Assembly: GCA_005656395.1 (NCBI GenBank)
Contig: SRSI01000010.1
Location: 1,736,001-1,800,000, forward strand
Direction of reading: 5' to 3'
Source of the DNA: Strongyloides papillosus
Taxonomy: Eukaryota > Nematoda > Chromadorea > Rhabditida > Strongyloididae
DNA: 64,000 nt
How positions within the stretch are numbered: position 1 is the first letter of the stretch; the number at the start of each line of letters is the position of its first letter. Both the position numbers and the translations under genes were made by a program. Below are positions 14,101-26,629 of the stretch, piece by piece. Under the pieces are notes generated by a model that saw only the letters and a program-made list of their open reading frames with translations, did no database searches and was not told the origin of the DNA.

Positions 14101-14925
14101 ATCAATGCTTTTGTAAAATGCACTACCACCACTTTCATTTTCATTTGCATCAAGTAATGTAGTCTGAAAAGCAAAAAATAAATTATATGAATTTTTAAAT
14201 ATAAGAGAAAAAAATATATCTTTATCAACCTTATTATATCTGAAAGATTTATTTGTCCGTGATATACAAAATCTTTGATATGGTGTTAATAATTCTTTTT
14301 TATTTGGTACACTGATTAATTGTTTTTTTTCTTCACTCATAGGTGTACAACTATTTGAACGAATACGCTTCGAATTTATACGAAGAAGATCATTTGAATG
14401 ATTAAAATAATCACCACTAACATTTCTTGCTTCATCTGCTTGAGAAATAGATTTTGTTTTATTTTTTAAATTACTATCTAATGTTGCAGGCATTGAAAAA
14501 CAGCGACGAAGAAGGCGTTCATTAGGCAAATAATGATCACAATATTTTTTTAGTTTTTTTTTATTTCTATTAGCTCTATTATAATGAACATTAGAACCTA
14601 AACTTTTTATTCTCTTAACTTTTTTAAATGATCTAGAAAAAGCTAACAAATCTCTTTCTCTTTTTGATACATTAATTTTTCTTTCAGGTGATACTTTAAA
14701 TTCATTTTGATTTTCATCTATACCAAATTGCGGTACTAAATTTGTATCAACAGCTTTGAATATAGAAGATCTCCTTCTTTCACCACATTTAGGGGATAAA
14801 AAACTAGCAGATAAATCATAATAAATAACAACAGGTCGTATTCTTACTGAAGACTTTTTTTGAAGATTTGCCTCTTCTGCCTTAACATCAGTATCGTATG
14901 ATGATAAGTCAGAAGACACCATCAT
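8130..14925 (-). CDS. unc-13: UNC-13 short isoform (synaptic vesicle priming factor)
   Basis: UNC-13/Munc13 opens syntaxin and templates SNARE assembly at presynaptic active zones (family knowledge). Exons: 14230..14925, 14041..14163, 12224..13552, 10048..10435, 8130..9910; 1438 aa, all phases close. The start ATG follows an in-frame TGA eight codons upstream with no acceptor between, so this is a true first exon. Residues 1-232 are isoform-specific, basic and Ser-rich. A diacylglycerol-binding C1 domain near 319-368 has the exact H-x12-C-x2-C-x13-C-x2-C-x4-H-x2-C-x7-C pattern. C2B near 438-560 keeps Ca2+ ligands ([16 protein letters not shown]). The MUN domain spans exons 12224-9910 and on, and C2C is at the C-terminus ([16 protein letters not shown]). 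The 66 bp intron 14164-14229 is in frame without stops. Corresponds to worm UNC-13S. Confidence 0.93.
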
Positions 14926-17900
14926 ATAGAATAAAAATGAAGTTTCATATCAAAATTTTGATACAAAATTTGTATTTATATGGATATAGTCCTTGTCTTT
15001 TCTCAAAATAAAAAAAATGATAAATGATGTTTGTGGTGTATAAAAGAAGTTAAATAAAGAAATAAACCAATATTTACGTTTCTTCTTTTTTTCTAAAAAC
15101 AAGTGTCCCTTGCTAAATTATTAAACAGTTTTACTGGAAAATTTCATTTTCATAAAAAGAATATATGGGAAATTAATATCAGTTGACAATTGTCAAAAAT
15201 GTATTCTTTAAACAAAAGAATGTTAAACTCAATTTCATCAAAATCATGGCCAATTTTAAATGATATATATGTTTATTTAGGGAAAATTAAAGTAAATGTT
15301 AAAGAGGAGAGAGATAATAAAGTTTTCCCTTGTACCATAGGACATCGTTGTTGACAAATTTATATAAAGCAATACTTTCTACCATGACAAATTTTAAGAG
15401 TTGATTGACGGAAAACCTGTGTGTATAAATTATATATAAATAAATGAGGCGCTTGTCCTAAAAATTTTTTTTATTAGGTATGGCGGAATAATGTAACTCA
15501 ATAGTGATATATTTATCCAAGAAATAATAATAATTTTTAAGAAAGGATAATAAAAAGCAAAAATTTATTCCAGTCCTTATATTATACTATATCCAGAAAT
15601 TTTAGAAAACAAACAAAATGTATATATAAAACTATTCCCCATAGAAAAAAGAATATTATTTTATAAATATATATAAAAGATTAAATTATAAAATAAATAT
15701 AGCAATAAATTAATGATAAGTATAAACTTTCAATGAAAAAACAATATATAAAAACATGCACTAAATAAATTATAAATTTTTTACACTTTACTATGGTACG
15801 TATAGAAAACATAATTTTACAAGATAGACATAGCATATATGTGTCTTCAGTGATAATTAAATTTTTCGAGTTCAGTCACCAACAAGAATAATTAACTAAA
15901 AGTGGCATTGGAAAGTAATGGTAATATTATAAATAAATATATAAAAGTTTGAAAGATTAAATTAACACAATTATCTCTTAATTTTTTTATGCTATTTGTA
16001 ATGCAATTTTAAAAAAAATTTTTTAAAATGATTTTAATTTGGAATTAGTCACATCTATATCAAAACTATAAAAAAATAACAAACATCAAAAAAATTTGAC
16101 AAGGATTAATAACACTTGTCATTCATTATTTTGAAATTTTTTTCAATAGAAAATAAATGGTGACAATAGTGATTAATCTTTTGGAACTAATGAAAAATAA
16201 TAATATAAGGTATAATAATTTGTTATATATTACAAATGTAAAAGCATTACGATATATTAAAACTTATAAAAAAATTAATTTTCTTAAAATAAATTTTACA
16301 TTTTATTTCGAACCACAATAATCTATTTGAAAAAAACAAAACACTACTGGATATGAGTAATTGAAATTATTTATAATAAGATTTTTTAAAAGTAATTTAA
16401 AAATAAGTAAAAAGTTTCGTAGTAGCAATGATACTATTATTATTGTATAACAAATTACGGCATATTTTATGGGTATATACAAATTTCGGAAATAGCGAAT
16501 TTAAAAGATAAAAAGTTTTGCGTCAAATACATGCCAACTTAATATATACTTTATTTATTACCCTTATCTGAAAACTTTTTATGCATATTTTGACACATTG
16601 TTTTACTTTTAAGTAAAAATATTATAAAAAATAATAACTAATGATACTTAAAATATTTAATACTAAATTTTATAAAGTATTATAATGTTCTCATTATATG
16701 CTTAAGTTAAAAAAATATTACACATTATATGGGAAAAAAAATATCCTAATAGTTTTGTGATTGTTATTTAAAAAAATAATTATTCATGGCAATTTAAAAA
16801 GGATTGAAGTAACGAAATAATAATTTACGACGATGTTTATAATAAAAATGTGGTAACATTGATTTTCTGTTGTCGTACTGACTTATTTTGCATTATTTTA
16901 AAAAGGACCTTCATATTTTATGCTTATTTTAATAATTAATAATACATTAAATTATATTTTATACAGAAAGAAATTTGTAGTCCCATTAAATAAAATGATA
17001 ATAATCGGTATATATTATGATAATAACAACAAAAGATATATACTATTAGTAATTTCTAAAATATTTTAATCATGAAGATATACTTTAAATATTATATTGC
17101 ATTAAAAATTAATCAACAATAATTATCTCATATAATAATGATATTTTAATGAAATTTGAGATAACAAAATAAACAGTCAATTAATAAATAAGCTTTATAC
17201 TAATTTTAATTAGTAACTATGACAGAATTAAAAAATTATATAATAATAAAATGTCATAAAAAATTTTTTTAAAAATATAACACGATACTCTTTTGAAAAA
17301 TAACTAAAATTATTTGTACAAATTCTCAGATAAATAATAGTATATAAAAACAATACTATAATTAATCCTTTTTTTAGAAATTTATTTAAAAGAATTTAAC
17401 AAAAATGCAATTTCTTTTACAAAATGTTTATTTAAGCGAGAGTAGTGGATAATTAAATAAAATTAATAACAATGGCATATATTACAAATTATTTTTTACC
17501 TGTTCATAAAAATATGTGGCTAACTGATTATTTATAAATATATTTTATCTACATTGCTAGAAGTATCTTATTTTTTAACTATGGTATTATTGAAAATAAA
17601 TATTTTTAAGAAAATTATTGTTGTTGAAATGTAGTGTCTATTGCAAAACTGTTTATGTATCTACGAATCTTTTTTATATTTTAAATTACCATTTTTAGGT
17701 ACTAATTTGTTGACTACTTATTCATGATCAATTTTTAACAATTATAGTGGGGGTACAAAACAAATTTTATTAAATAGACTATCTAAAATAAAATAATACA
17801 ACTAAAATCATTTATTCAATATGGAAATTAGTGGAATATTTTAGTAAAATTAATTATTCACCCAAAGTTTTCTTTTAAATTTAAAGAATGAAATATAAAA

Positions 17901-20900
17901 TGAGCATAGTATATCAAAAAAAAGATTAGCATGTTAAATGAAAATAAAGACATATTTTACTGCTAATAAAATAAATTGCTATAAGAATTAATTAAATTTT
18001 AAATGTATAATAATAAAATTATTATTCAAGGAAAAATTTGACTTTATATATATATTACTTTTATTTGTAATATATGAAAAAAACATGACTCACTTTTTTT
18101 TTATAAAGAAGATTTTAATAAGGTTGATAAAGATATATGTACTAAATAATTTTTGAATACTAAAAACTAACCTTAAGTCCAACTTGCTTACATACTTCAC
18201 AATAGGCTTTTTTCCATAATTCTTTATATTTATTTTTTCTTACATTATTTTCATACTCTATTTCTAATTCTTCTTTTGACATGATAGGTTTATCAAGAGT
18301 TTTCTCCTCAAAATGATCATATCTTTCTTCTTCTTCCTCTTTTTGCAAATAATACTGTTGATTGTCCTCATTTGATGAATCAGCAGTTGGTACTGTATCA
18401 TACTCAATATAATATTCTGGCACTTTTTTATTATAATATGTAACTGATCTAGAGTTATATGATAATGGTTCTGTATTATCAATTATTAAGCTACCATCAT
18501 CATTCTTCCAGTCCTGTTTATTTGTAGTATCGGAGACTGTTTCATACATATCTTGGTGATAAATATCAATATCTTGACCTGATTGGTAATAGAAATCATC
18601 GCTTTCATCTTCATATTTTGCAATTTTATTCGCATCTACACTTGTTGGGCTCCTAAATTCATCATCAGTAGGTAATCTCATTTGATTAGAATCCTTCCTG
18701 AAAGCATCTCTTCTTTGCTGTGTATTTGATACCTTTCGTACTAGTGGGATACCTCTATAGTCAGAATCTGAAGCTGTAGCTGAACTTGGTAGATACGGAA
18801 TATTTGTTCTAAAAAATTATCATAATAAACACTTAGAAAAAATTCTGATAAACTTACTTATCAGATTCATATAAAGTTCTTGAACTTGTAGGTGTATCAG
18901 CCTTATAATCATCGTACCTTCCATGACTATATACATGGGTACTAACTGACCCTTCATCATAACTATATTTATTATCGTCATATTGTGTATGATAAGTATT
19001 TTGAAAATTATAATTATCTATAGAATCTTTACTTTGCATATGAGGAATATTATCTTGATGGGTATTGTCATCTTGGTATACTGGATAATAATTTTGATAG
19101 CATGGCACTTCATTTACATTTATCATATCTTTATCACAGGGAATATAATAATTCTCATGTGGTTGATGGGTAATTTCCATAGGATTTTTTACGTATTCAT
19201 TATCATCTAAATATTTTGCCATAGATTTATAGTATCCTGAAGGTCTGTTATCGTCACTATAATCATAATGGCTATTTATTCCCATTTCTCCATTATTAAT
19301 TGTATTAAATTGATCTTTGAAATCTGTATAATTTTCAGAATTATTGTGATTATTTGTATCTAAAAAAGAGAAAGTAAGAAAAAAGTTAAAAAAATATTTT
19401 TTCTTACAATAAATATCTTCTTCATGAGTATTGTGATCATTTAATTGTTTATTATCAAACTGAGAATCGTAACCGGATATATGCTGCATTTCCTGACGAT
19501 TAAAATCCATATGATAATTTTTTTCTTTGTACTCTCCTGCATCCCTTTGGATATAACCGTTTGGAGGATGTGATTGATTGTTCCAATGGTTAGTGGCTGT
19601 ATTTTGTTGATGGTGATTAATAGGAAAGGAAACGTCTGATGTATAATCACTATCCTCTGAAATTCCTGATCGTATAAATGGATGCCTATTAGAATCTTCA
19701 ATAACTGAAAAATCGTTTCCATACAAAGATTTATTACCAATGTTGTCTGCGATAGTTAAATGATTTGAAAAGTTTTGTGTAGGAGCATTAATTTTTACAA
19801 ATTCAGAAGTACAAAGAGTTGTGGTATTATTAGGCACGTTTTGATAATTAATGTTGTTTAGAGCTTGTAATTTATTTTGAAAAGCTATTATTTCTTCTTC
19901 TTGAGCATCTACAAAATATTATAGTTTATTATATAATAATTATAAGAATATATTATAATATTTAATTATCTAAATAAAAAGAAACGTTTTAATTATTTTA
20001 CTTATTATAACTACCATTACTTCCTCTAATTTAAAAATATACTAATAAATAAATAATAATTTACATAATATAAAAAAATAAGTTAAAAAAAGTCTCCTCA
20101 ACGATATAAGGAAATTATTAATTTATTACATATATTAAATATATATAAACTTCATAATATTTTTCTTATAATAATCAACAATAATATTATAACTAATAAT
20201 TTGAACTAGAAAAAATATTTAATTAATTCTAACAAGTATAGAGAGCAATTTTCTTATATATTTATAAAGATAGAAAAGAAAACAAAAATATAGAAAAAAA
20301 TTTTTCCAACAAATTTAATTTTTACTTTTTCTAACAAGCTATATAATATCTTTTATTCTTATCGAATAAGTAATTTTAATATACAATTATTTTTCTTTTC
20401 ATGTAGTTGTTGTATATACATATATATAAATATATTTCTGAACAGCAATATTATTTTTATATGGTAAATGATTAAAAATAAAATTGATACCATATTCTTT
20501 AGAAAATGTTTAAAATAGTATAAAAAAGAGTAATAATACTTTAGAGTGCTAACCATTGAATGTTACATATAAAAGTCTGTGATTTCCTTTAAAAACAAGG
20601 TAAATTGCTTGGATAAAATTCCAACTTAATTATTAAAAATCCATTGTAATTAATATATGTAATCTTAAATAAAAACAGCAAATTGTCATTTAGAAAGAAC
20701 ATTAACATATATTTACACTATACTTATGGTTCTAATATATCTTTTTATAATTTTAATGTTTAGAATAAAAGCATCAATATAGTTATATTGTAAAAATGAA
20801 TAAAAAAAAGTTATCTGTTGAAGCTACAAAGATAAGAAATTATCAATTTAAGATAAATGGGTTGATATAAAAATTGTTATTGTTTCTAAAGATAAGCCTA

Positions 20901-23366
20901 TTTTTTGATGGGTTATTTCGTATAAGTTAATAATATGTATAAATTTTTTCTACTTAGTTGAAAAAATAAAATAGGAGGTAAAGATAATAAAAAAAATATT
21001 TTTAAATAAGGATTTAAATAGGAAAGATGATATGTAGGAGGAATAAAATTTAAAGAAGAAATTAGGAAATTAAAAATATAAATTTTTCTAATTTTTGGTA
21101 TTGTTAATAACAAAATGATGGTTTGTTTTGTTAATACGATAAGTATGACTTTATAAATATATTAGTTTCATCATTACAAAGCTCAAAATTCTTCTTTTTA
21201 AAAGAGTGTCATTTATATCAAGGATTTAAAATAACAGAGGCGGTAAAAGGAAATTTAATAATAATATTAAAGATTGTTGAGAAAGTAAATTAAAGAAAAA
21301 GGAATCAAGTTGTACTAAGAATTTATTTAATCTCCTAACTAATACAATTATTATAAAATCTTCCAAATCACAATTAACTCCTTGTTATATATAATATATA
21401 CATACATTTATTTATATATGTTTTATTTTGATTTTTAAACATTAAAATAAATTGTATGTTAACAGAACAACCTATTTTGATAAAAAAAACTTAACTACTT
21501 AAATATATTCATAAAATTTTACCCACTACAAACTTTTATATTTACTTGGATTTAAAATTAATATGAAAAATGTTTCAGATACACTACTTTTTAGTGAAAC
21601 GGATTTGAATTTCTACACATAATAAATGACAATGATAAAAAAATCTTGAATTGACATTATTTTTTTATTCACGTTCTATCTATAGATATTTTTCTAAGAA
21701 CTAAAAATTTTATCCATTAAATATATAAAAATGCTAGACATACATATGTATATCTAACTTTGTTTCATTTTAATTAACTCATTTAAAATATTAGAAAATA
21801 AAGTATCTTAAAAGTTTTCAATGATATAAGTATAAATTTTTTGAGAAAATTTTTATAGCGATGAAAAACAATAAAACTGTAAAGTAGTTATTTATCATAT
21901 TGTATGATAATTAAGTTAAGTAGAAGTTCTTTCAAAATGGCATTATTTTCAAATTTTGAAGAACAGATATAAGTAATAGAGAAATTGTCAAAAATTTGAA
22001 GTATTCTCTTGAGATATATTTAAGTCGTCTCTTTATAATTTTTAAAGAGGTAAAATTTTATTGTAAAAACGGAAAAAAAAGTTTTGTTAAACGGTGAAAT
22101 ATGTTTAAAAATAGATTGATGTTTTTAAATATGGTATTTACAAAAATAAAAAAATAAAACGCAACGATATAGTTATTGAAAAAAGATTTGTAGTAATGTT
22201 AGCTAAGAGAGAAACAATACCCATGATGGTTATATTTAAGAATAAAAATTTATGCGTGAGAACTGTTTTGATATATAAGCATACATACATATCATTAAAA
22301 ATATAAAGTTTTATTTTGAAGTAATGAATTATAAAATTTAACTGTAAAGAAAGAACAACTGAATAATATAAAAACTATATCATCTGATATATCTTTTAGA
22401 TATGTCAAGTTTAAAAGAAAAATATCTTTAAGTAAACATACCAAAAGGAAGTTCAAAACGAACATCTATCATTAGAGTATGACCAGTTGGGGTTCTAGAC
22501 CCAATTGTTACACCATTTCTCATTTCAAATTCTTTATCAATACCTATATAATATCCCGTTCCAGGAACAGGAGAGTATGGTATCATTGTAAGTGGTATAT
22601 GATGAACACCTAAAAGTTTATCCCATAAAACTCCCTTATTCCATAACTCTATTAATAATCCTTGATCTAATCTATTGGTTTCGCTATAAAAAAATTGCAT
22701 AAATATTAATAATAGATGAATAAACATACAAAATAAATTCTTGTTCCCAGGAAGGGTTATTTCCTTTTACAGCTGGCGTTGTGCTTTTAACATTTTGAAG
22801 CTTCACAGTGACGTAGCAATGAAATTCTTCTGTAAATGAAAATATTTAATTTCCTATTATATATAAATGCCCATGCATTATATATTTGTAGTAGGTACAT
22901 TAAATAGAAAGATAAATTAGAAGCATTTTAAATTTTTTAAGGTTATTTCCTTATAAAGTTTAATTTTTATCCAATAATCACAAAAACATTTTAAAAATAA
23001 ATTTACAATTTAAAGAATTTAATAAATTTTGTTTTATAACTTATCAAATACCATACATACAACATTTATTTTTACAAATGAATTTTAAAAAAGTGACGTA
23101 TAAAAATATAACTAAATAATTTATCATTCTACTTTAATTTTTTTCTACTACCAAACAATTATTACTTTTCTTTAACCAAACGTCAAAATACACTTAACAA
23201 TATTTTATAGTTAAATTTTTTCATAATATTTATAATAGTAGTCTATTTATTTACCTGAAGGTCCATGTAATACGGCATTTTTAACTAAAACCAAAAGATT
23301 TATTGGTTCATCAATAGAGTACCCTTTAAAAAGTATTTCATTCTCTGGATCGGTTTGTCGTTTCAT
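8130..23366 (-). CDS. unc-13: UNC-13 long isoform with C2A domain
   Basis: Exons: 23255..23366, 22730..22829, 22442..22683, 19408..19908, 18858..19359, 18172..18808, then 14041..14163 and the three shared 3' exons (12224..13552, 10048..10435, 8130..9910). Phases close to 1904 aa. The ATG at 23366 follows an in-frame TAA two codons before it in the intronless upstream sequence, so it is a genuine first-exon start. The N-terminal C2A domain is clear ([34 protein letters not shown]) and in Munc13-1 pairs with RIM. It is followed by [14 protein letters not shown] and a roughly 540-residue linker rich in Asn, Asp, His and Tyr (18172-19908), joining the C1-C2B-MUN-C2C core. The 48 bp intron 19360-19407 is in frame and stop-free. 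Exon 14230-14925 is skipped in this form. Confidence 0.88.
14926..18171 (-). promoter_or_regulatory. Large unc-13 intron holding the internal promoter of the short isoform
   Basis: 3.2 kb without a coding frame. Because exon 14230-14925 opens with its own ATG after an in-frame stop, transcription of the short isoform must begin within this region, most likely in the 14930-15400 stretch. For the long isoform the whole region is part of an intron from 18171 to 14164. No TATA box was confidently placed. Confidence 0.5.
19909..22441 (-). other. unc-13 intron (2.5 kb)
   Basis: Intron between the C2A exon and the linker exons of the long isoform. Donor GTATGTTTAC on the minus strand at 22441 and acceptor TTTTGTAG before 19908 are clear. 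It is AT-rich; small frames such as 20359-20556 and 20913-21113 on the minus strand are hydrophobic low-complexity translations of AT DNA and not supported as genes. Confidence 0.6.
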
Positions 23367-26300
23367 TAGGCATTGTTATTTTTAAAATAATTGATAATAA
23401 AGTGTTTATTAAGGAAAAATAAAAATTAGATAATATATAGTACGAATAGTAAATTTTAAATGATGTCTATAAGGGAATTATTACAAAAAGATAATGAAAG
23501 TGTTAATTGAATATTTCAATAGGGTATCTAAATCAGATAATGAAAAATTTTTATAACTACTATATGGATATTTTAAATAAAATTATAAATTAATGAAAAT
23601 ATACTTATGATATTTTACTATGTTTTAGAACATCTAATTAATTGAAGTTGAGGTTAAACAAATGCACGTCTTATAAATAAATAAAAGTAATCTAAAATTT
23701 ATAAAATCTACATAGATATTTTATTTCAAATCTAAAACAAAATACGAAATATTTTTTGTGCATTTTTGAATGGTAATAAAAGATTGAATAATAAAACTAC
23801 ATTTATTATTTAGAATTCAAAGTAAATAATGGTAAAAAGTAAGATGTTTTTAATAGAAAAGTGTAATTGTTAATAAAATAGAAAAATACAAGAATATTAA
23901 TTTTCAAAATTAGATATTTAGATAGTTTTACTAATTAAAGAAATTAGCTACGATTTTTTTTAAATATCTCATGGGTAAAAATTTTAATATATGCTAATTT
24001 AATAATAAAATAAAAAGTTAATTCATAATATTATTCATAAAAGTACAAGAAAATTTAATTTTAAGAAAGTTCATTTCTTAATATAAAATATGCACATATA
24101 TATTTTTATATGGATTAGTTACCAAAAATAATATCTATAAATTTAAGAATAGAAATTATTGAATTTAAGTGTTGTCTACTATGTATTATAAATGCTTCAA
24201 AAGAGAACAATGAAATGAATATAAAATTTTTTTTTCAATACATAGGGATGACTAATAAAAATTTTAAAAATTGAATAAAAAATTAATATTATTGAGGAGG
24301 AAGAGGAATGTGGCAAAAATTTGCAGATAGTTTATATAATTAAAATTTTCTTCTATATCTATTAAATTGAACGGTATTTTAATTTTATTTTTACATGATA
24401 GCCCATGGTTATTTTTAAAGACAAAAATGAATAAAATTGGAGTATGACAAAAATGTATTGAATTTCCAGTTTGTTAAATCAAATAAGCTTAAAGATGAAT
24501 TAACAATAAAACCGAATGCTAAGGAAAATATTAAAAGAAATCTTTTTCTAAATTTTTGGTACAAAAAATATACAGAAATTAATATATAAAATGTCAAAAG
24601 TTTCTAAGAAATGTTTACATATTAAAAGTATTTTAAATATACAATTATTAATGACATTTTGTTAAGATTTAAATAATAAAAATAAATTAATCATTTCTGT
24701 CATATCTTGCATACTAATTATTCTATAGCAAGTTATCATTTAACTTTATATTTTATAATAATCTCAGGTAGGAAACATTTCTATAAATACTGTAATGTTA
24801 TTATGGTTGCAAAAAATATTAAAAATGGTAAATGAATTAAATAACAAACTTTTAATGAGTAAAGTTCTGTGGTAAGAAGAAAATCTAATAGAATAAAAAT
24901 TATGAAGGAAATAATTTAAATAAAGTTATACTTTAAAAGGGTCATTTTAAATTACACAAAAGTTATTAACTATTTAAATTTGCTGAAGACCAATTTTAAA
25001 ATGAGGAAGAATATTCTTTTATAAATATTTAAATGAATAAATATACTATCAAACGCTAAAAATAATTAAAAATATATTAATAATTTACATTTTAATAGTA
25101 CATTTATAAAAAAAATATTGGTATAAAAAATAAATAAAACGATAATTAATGAATATTTACAACCACTTTTTACGTGTTGTTTAAAAATAAAATCAAACAA
25201 TAAAAAGTTAATTAATTGCCTTATATATCTCTAAATGAAATAGCAATATTAGAAGTGTAGTGATATATATATATTAATAAAATAGAAGCAATTCTTAATA
25301 AAAATTTTTATCATATCTTAGGAAATTGGAAGATAAAATTTATTGCACTCATATTAAAATACAAATAAGATATTGGTATTTGTAAAATAAATATTGTAAA
25401 ATAGATAATGAGTGTTAGGTAATAAGTCATTAGTCTAGACAAATTAGTATATTTAACTATGGTTTATGAAAAAATACAAGATAAAATTTTTTTAACACTT
25501 TTCTTTAGAAAAATTATGATGAATTATGTACATCATAGCAGGGTAGCCATCATAAAAAATGCAAAACATCTCAAAAAAAGACAAAAAAATGTTAAAAAAA
25601 ACTGTGACGTGCAAAGTGATAAATAAATACAAGTTTGAGATAAAGTTATCAAATATCATGATAACTCCTCTAGAATTTTATTATTATGTCATAAATTTAA
25701 CTAGCTCTAAAAATATATATAAAAATAAACGTTTAATAATTTAATAAAAATGATCATATACAATATACTAAAAATACCAAATCAATTATTGAAAAATAAT
25801 ATTTTGACATATTTTTAAAGCTCTCTTAACAGATTATTATTTCCTATCTAAGTGTACATCATTAAGCTCATCTAAAATTGCCTTTTTCTCTCATTCAATT
25901 TTTATTAAGCTTTAAAAGTACTAACAAAGAATCATCTTAAAGTTAAGGATAATGTAAAAAATACAAAAAAAAGAAAATCTATTCTTAAATGTGACAATAA
26001 GTTTCTTCAAAGTAAAAATAAATATGTAAAAGTATATTTTTTCTAAAAAGCTATGATTACAAAATAGAATGACACCCACTTTCAATGTATTGTTTTCATT
26101 TCCCTTCTACTAAAATTGTCAATCTTCTAGGATTAACAGTCAAAAAAATAGTTATGAGAAAAAATTCTTTTTAAACATAAAACATGGTACAAAAATTCTA
26201 ATAAAATATTATTGGTTAATATAATAATTGATGTGAGAAATCCAGTCAATGAATAATAAAAACTTCATTAGATTGCTAATTAAACATTTTCCCTGAATAT

Positions 26301-26535
26301 TTTCAGTTTTAAGATACAAAAAATTGTTTAGTTTCTGTATTATATACATTAATAATGTTATTATTCTAATAATAAAATTATATATTATAAATAAAATATA
26401 ACACCTGATTTATTAATTAATATTTAATATTATATGAATTGTGAGAAAATTATATCTCCCTAAAAATGCTCCATGAAACGACATATACCATTAGAGATTG
26501 ATTGTTCCTAATCATATTAAATATTAATGGCTTAC
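23367..26535 (-). other. unc-13 intron and upstream promoter region (3.2 kb)
   Basis: Lies between the exon at 26536-26629 and the first exon at 23255-23366. It is intron for transcripts from the distal promoter and promoter for the isoform starting at 23366. AT-rich throughout; the 61-codon plus-strand frame at 25559-25744 has no motif and is taken as chance. Confidence 0.5.
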
Positions 26536-26629
26536 CTAAAATACATAACAATGATACATGTGGATAAACAATATTTGTTTCTTCATTTTCGGCGTTTTCT
26601 GCCTCTACTTCGCATTGTTGATTATTTTG
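26536..26629 (-). CDS. unc-13: Distal exon of UNC-13 long isoform (alternative N-terminus)
   Basis: A 94 bp exon with acceptor CTTCAG and donor GTAAGC. It reads an acidic segment (VEAENAENEETN) and ends in HVSLLCIL, the first beta strand of the C2A domain (compare SLLCV in mammalian Munc13-1). Its phase fits an acceptor inside the downstream exon (AG at 23286-23285, minus strand), giving the smooth join [13 protein letters not shown] through a 30 bp exon 23255..23284. The reading frame upstream hits a TAA without any ATG, so this is an internal exon and at least one further coding exon must lie at higher coordinates. From here the long form would add 1908 aa. The joining logic is strong; the missing upstream exon was not found. 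Confidence 0.72.

Noticed and set aside
25559..25744. 61-codon plus-strand frame inside an unc-13 intron
   Set aside because: Lys/Asn/Ile-rich translation of AT DNA, no motif; expected by chance over 3 kb.
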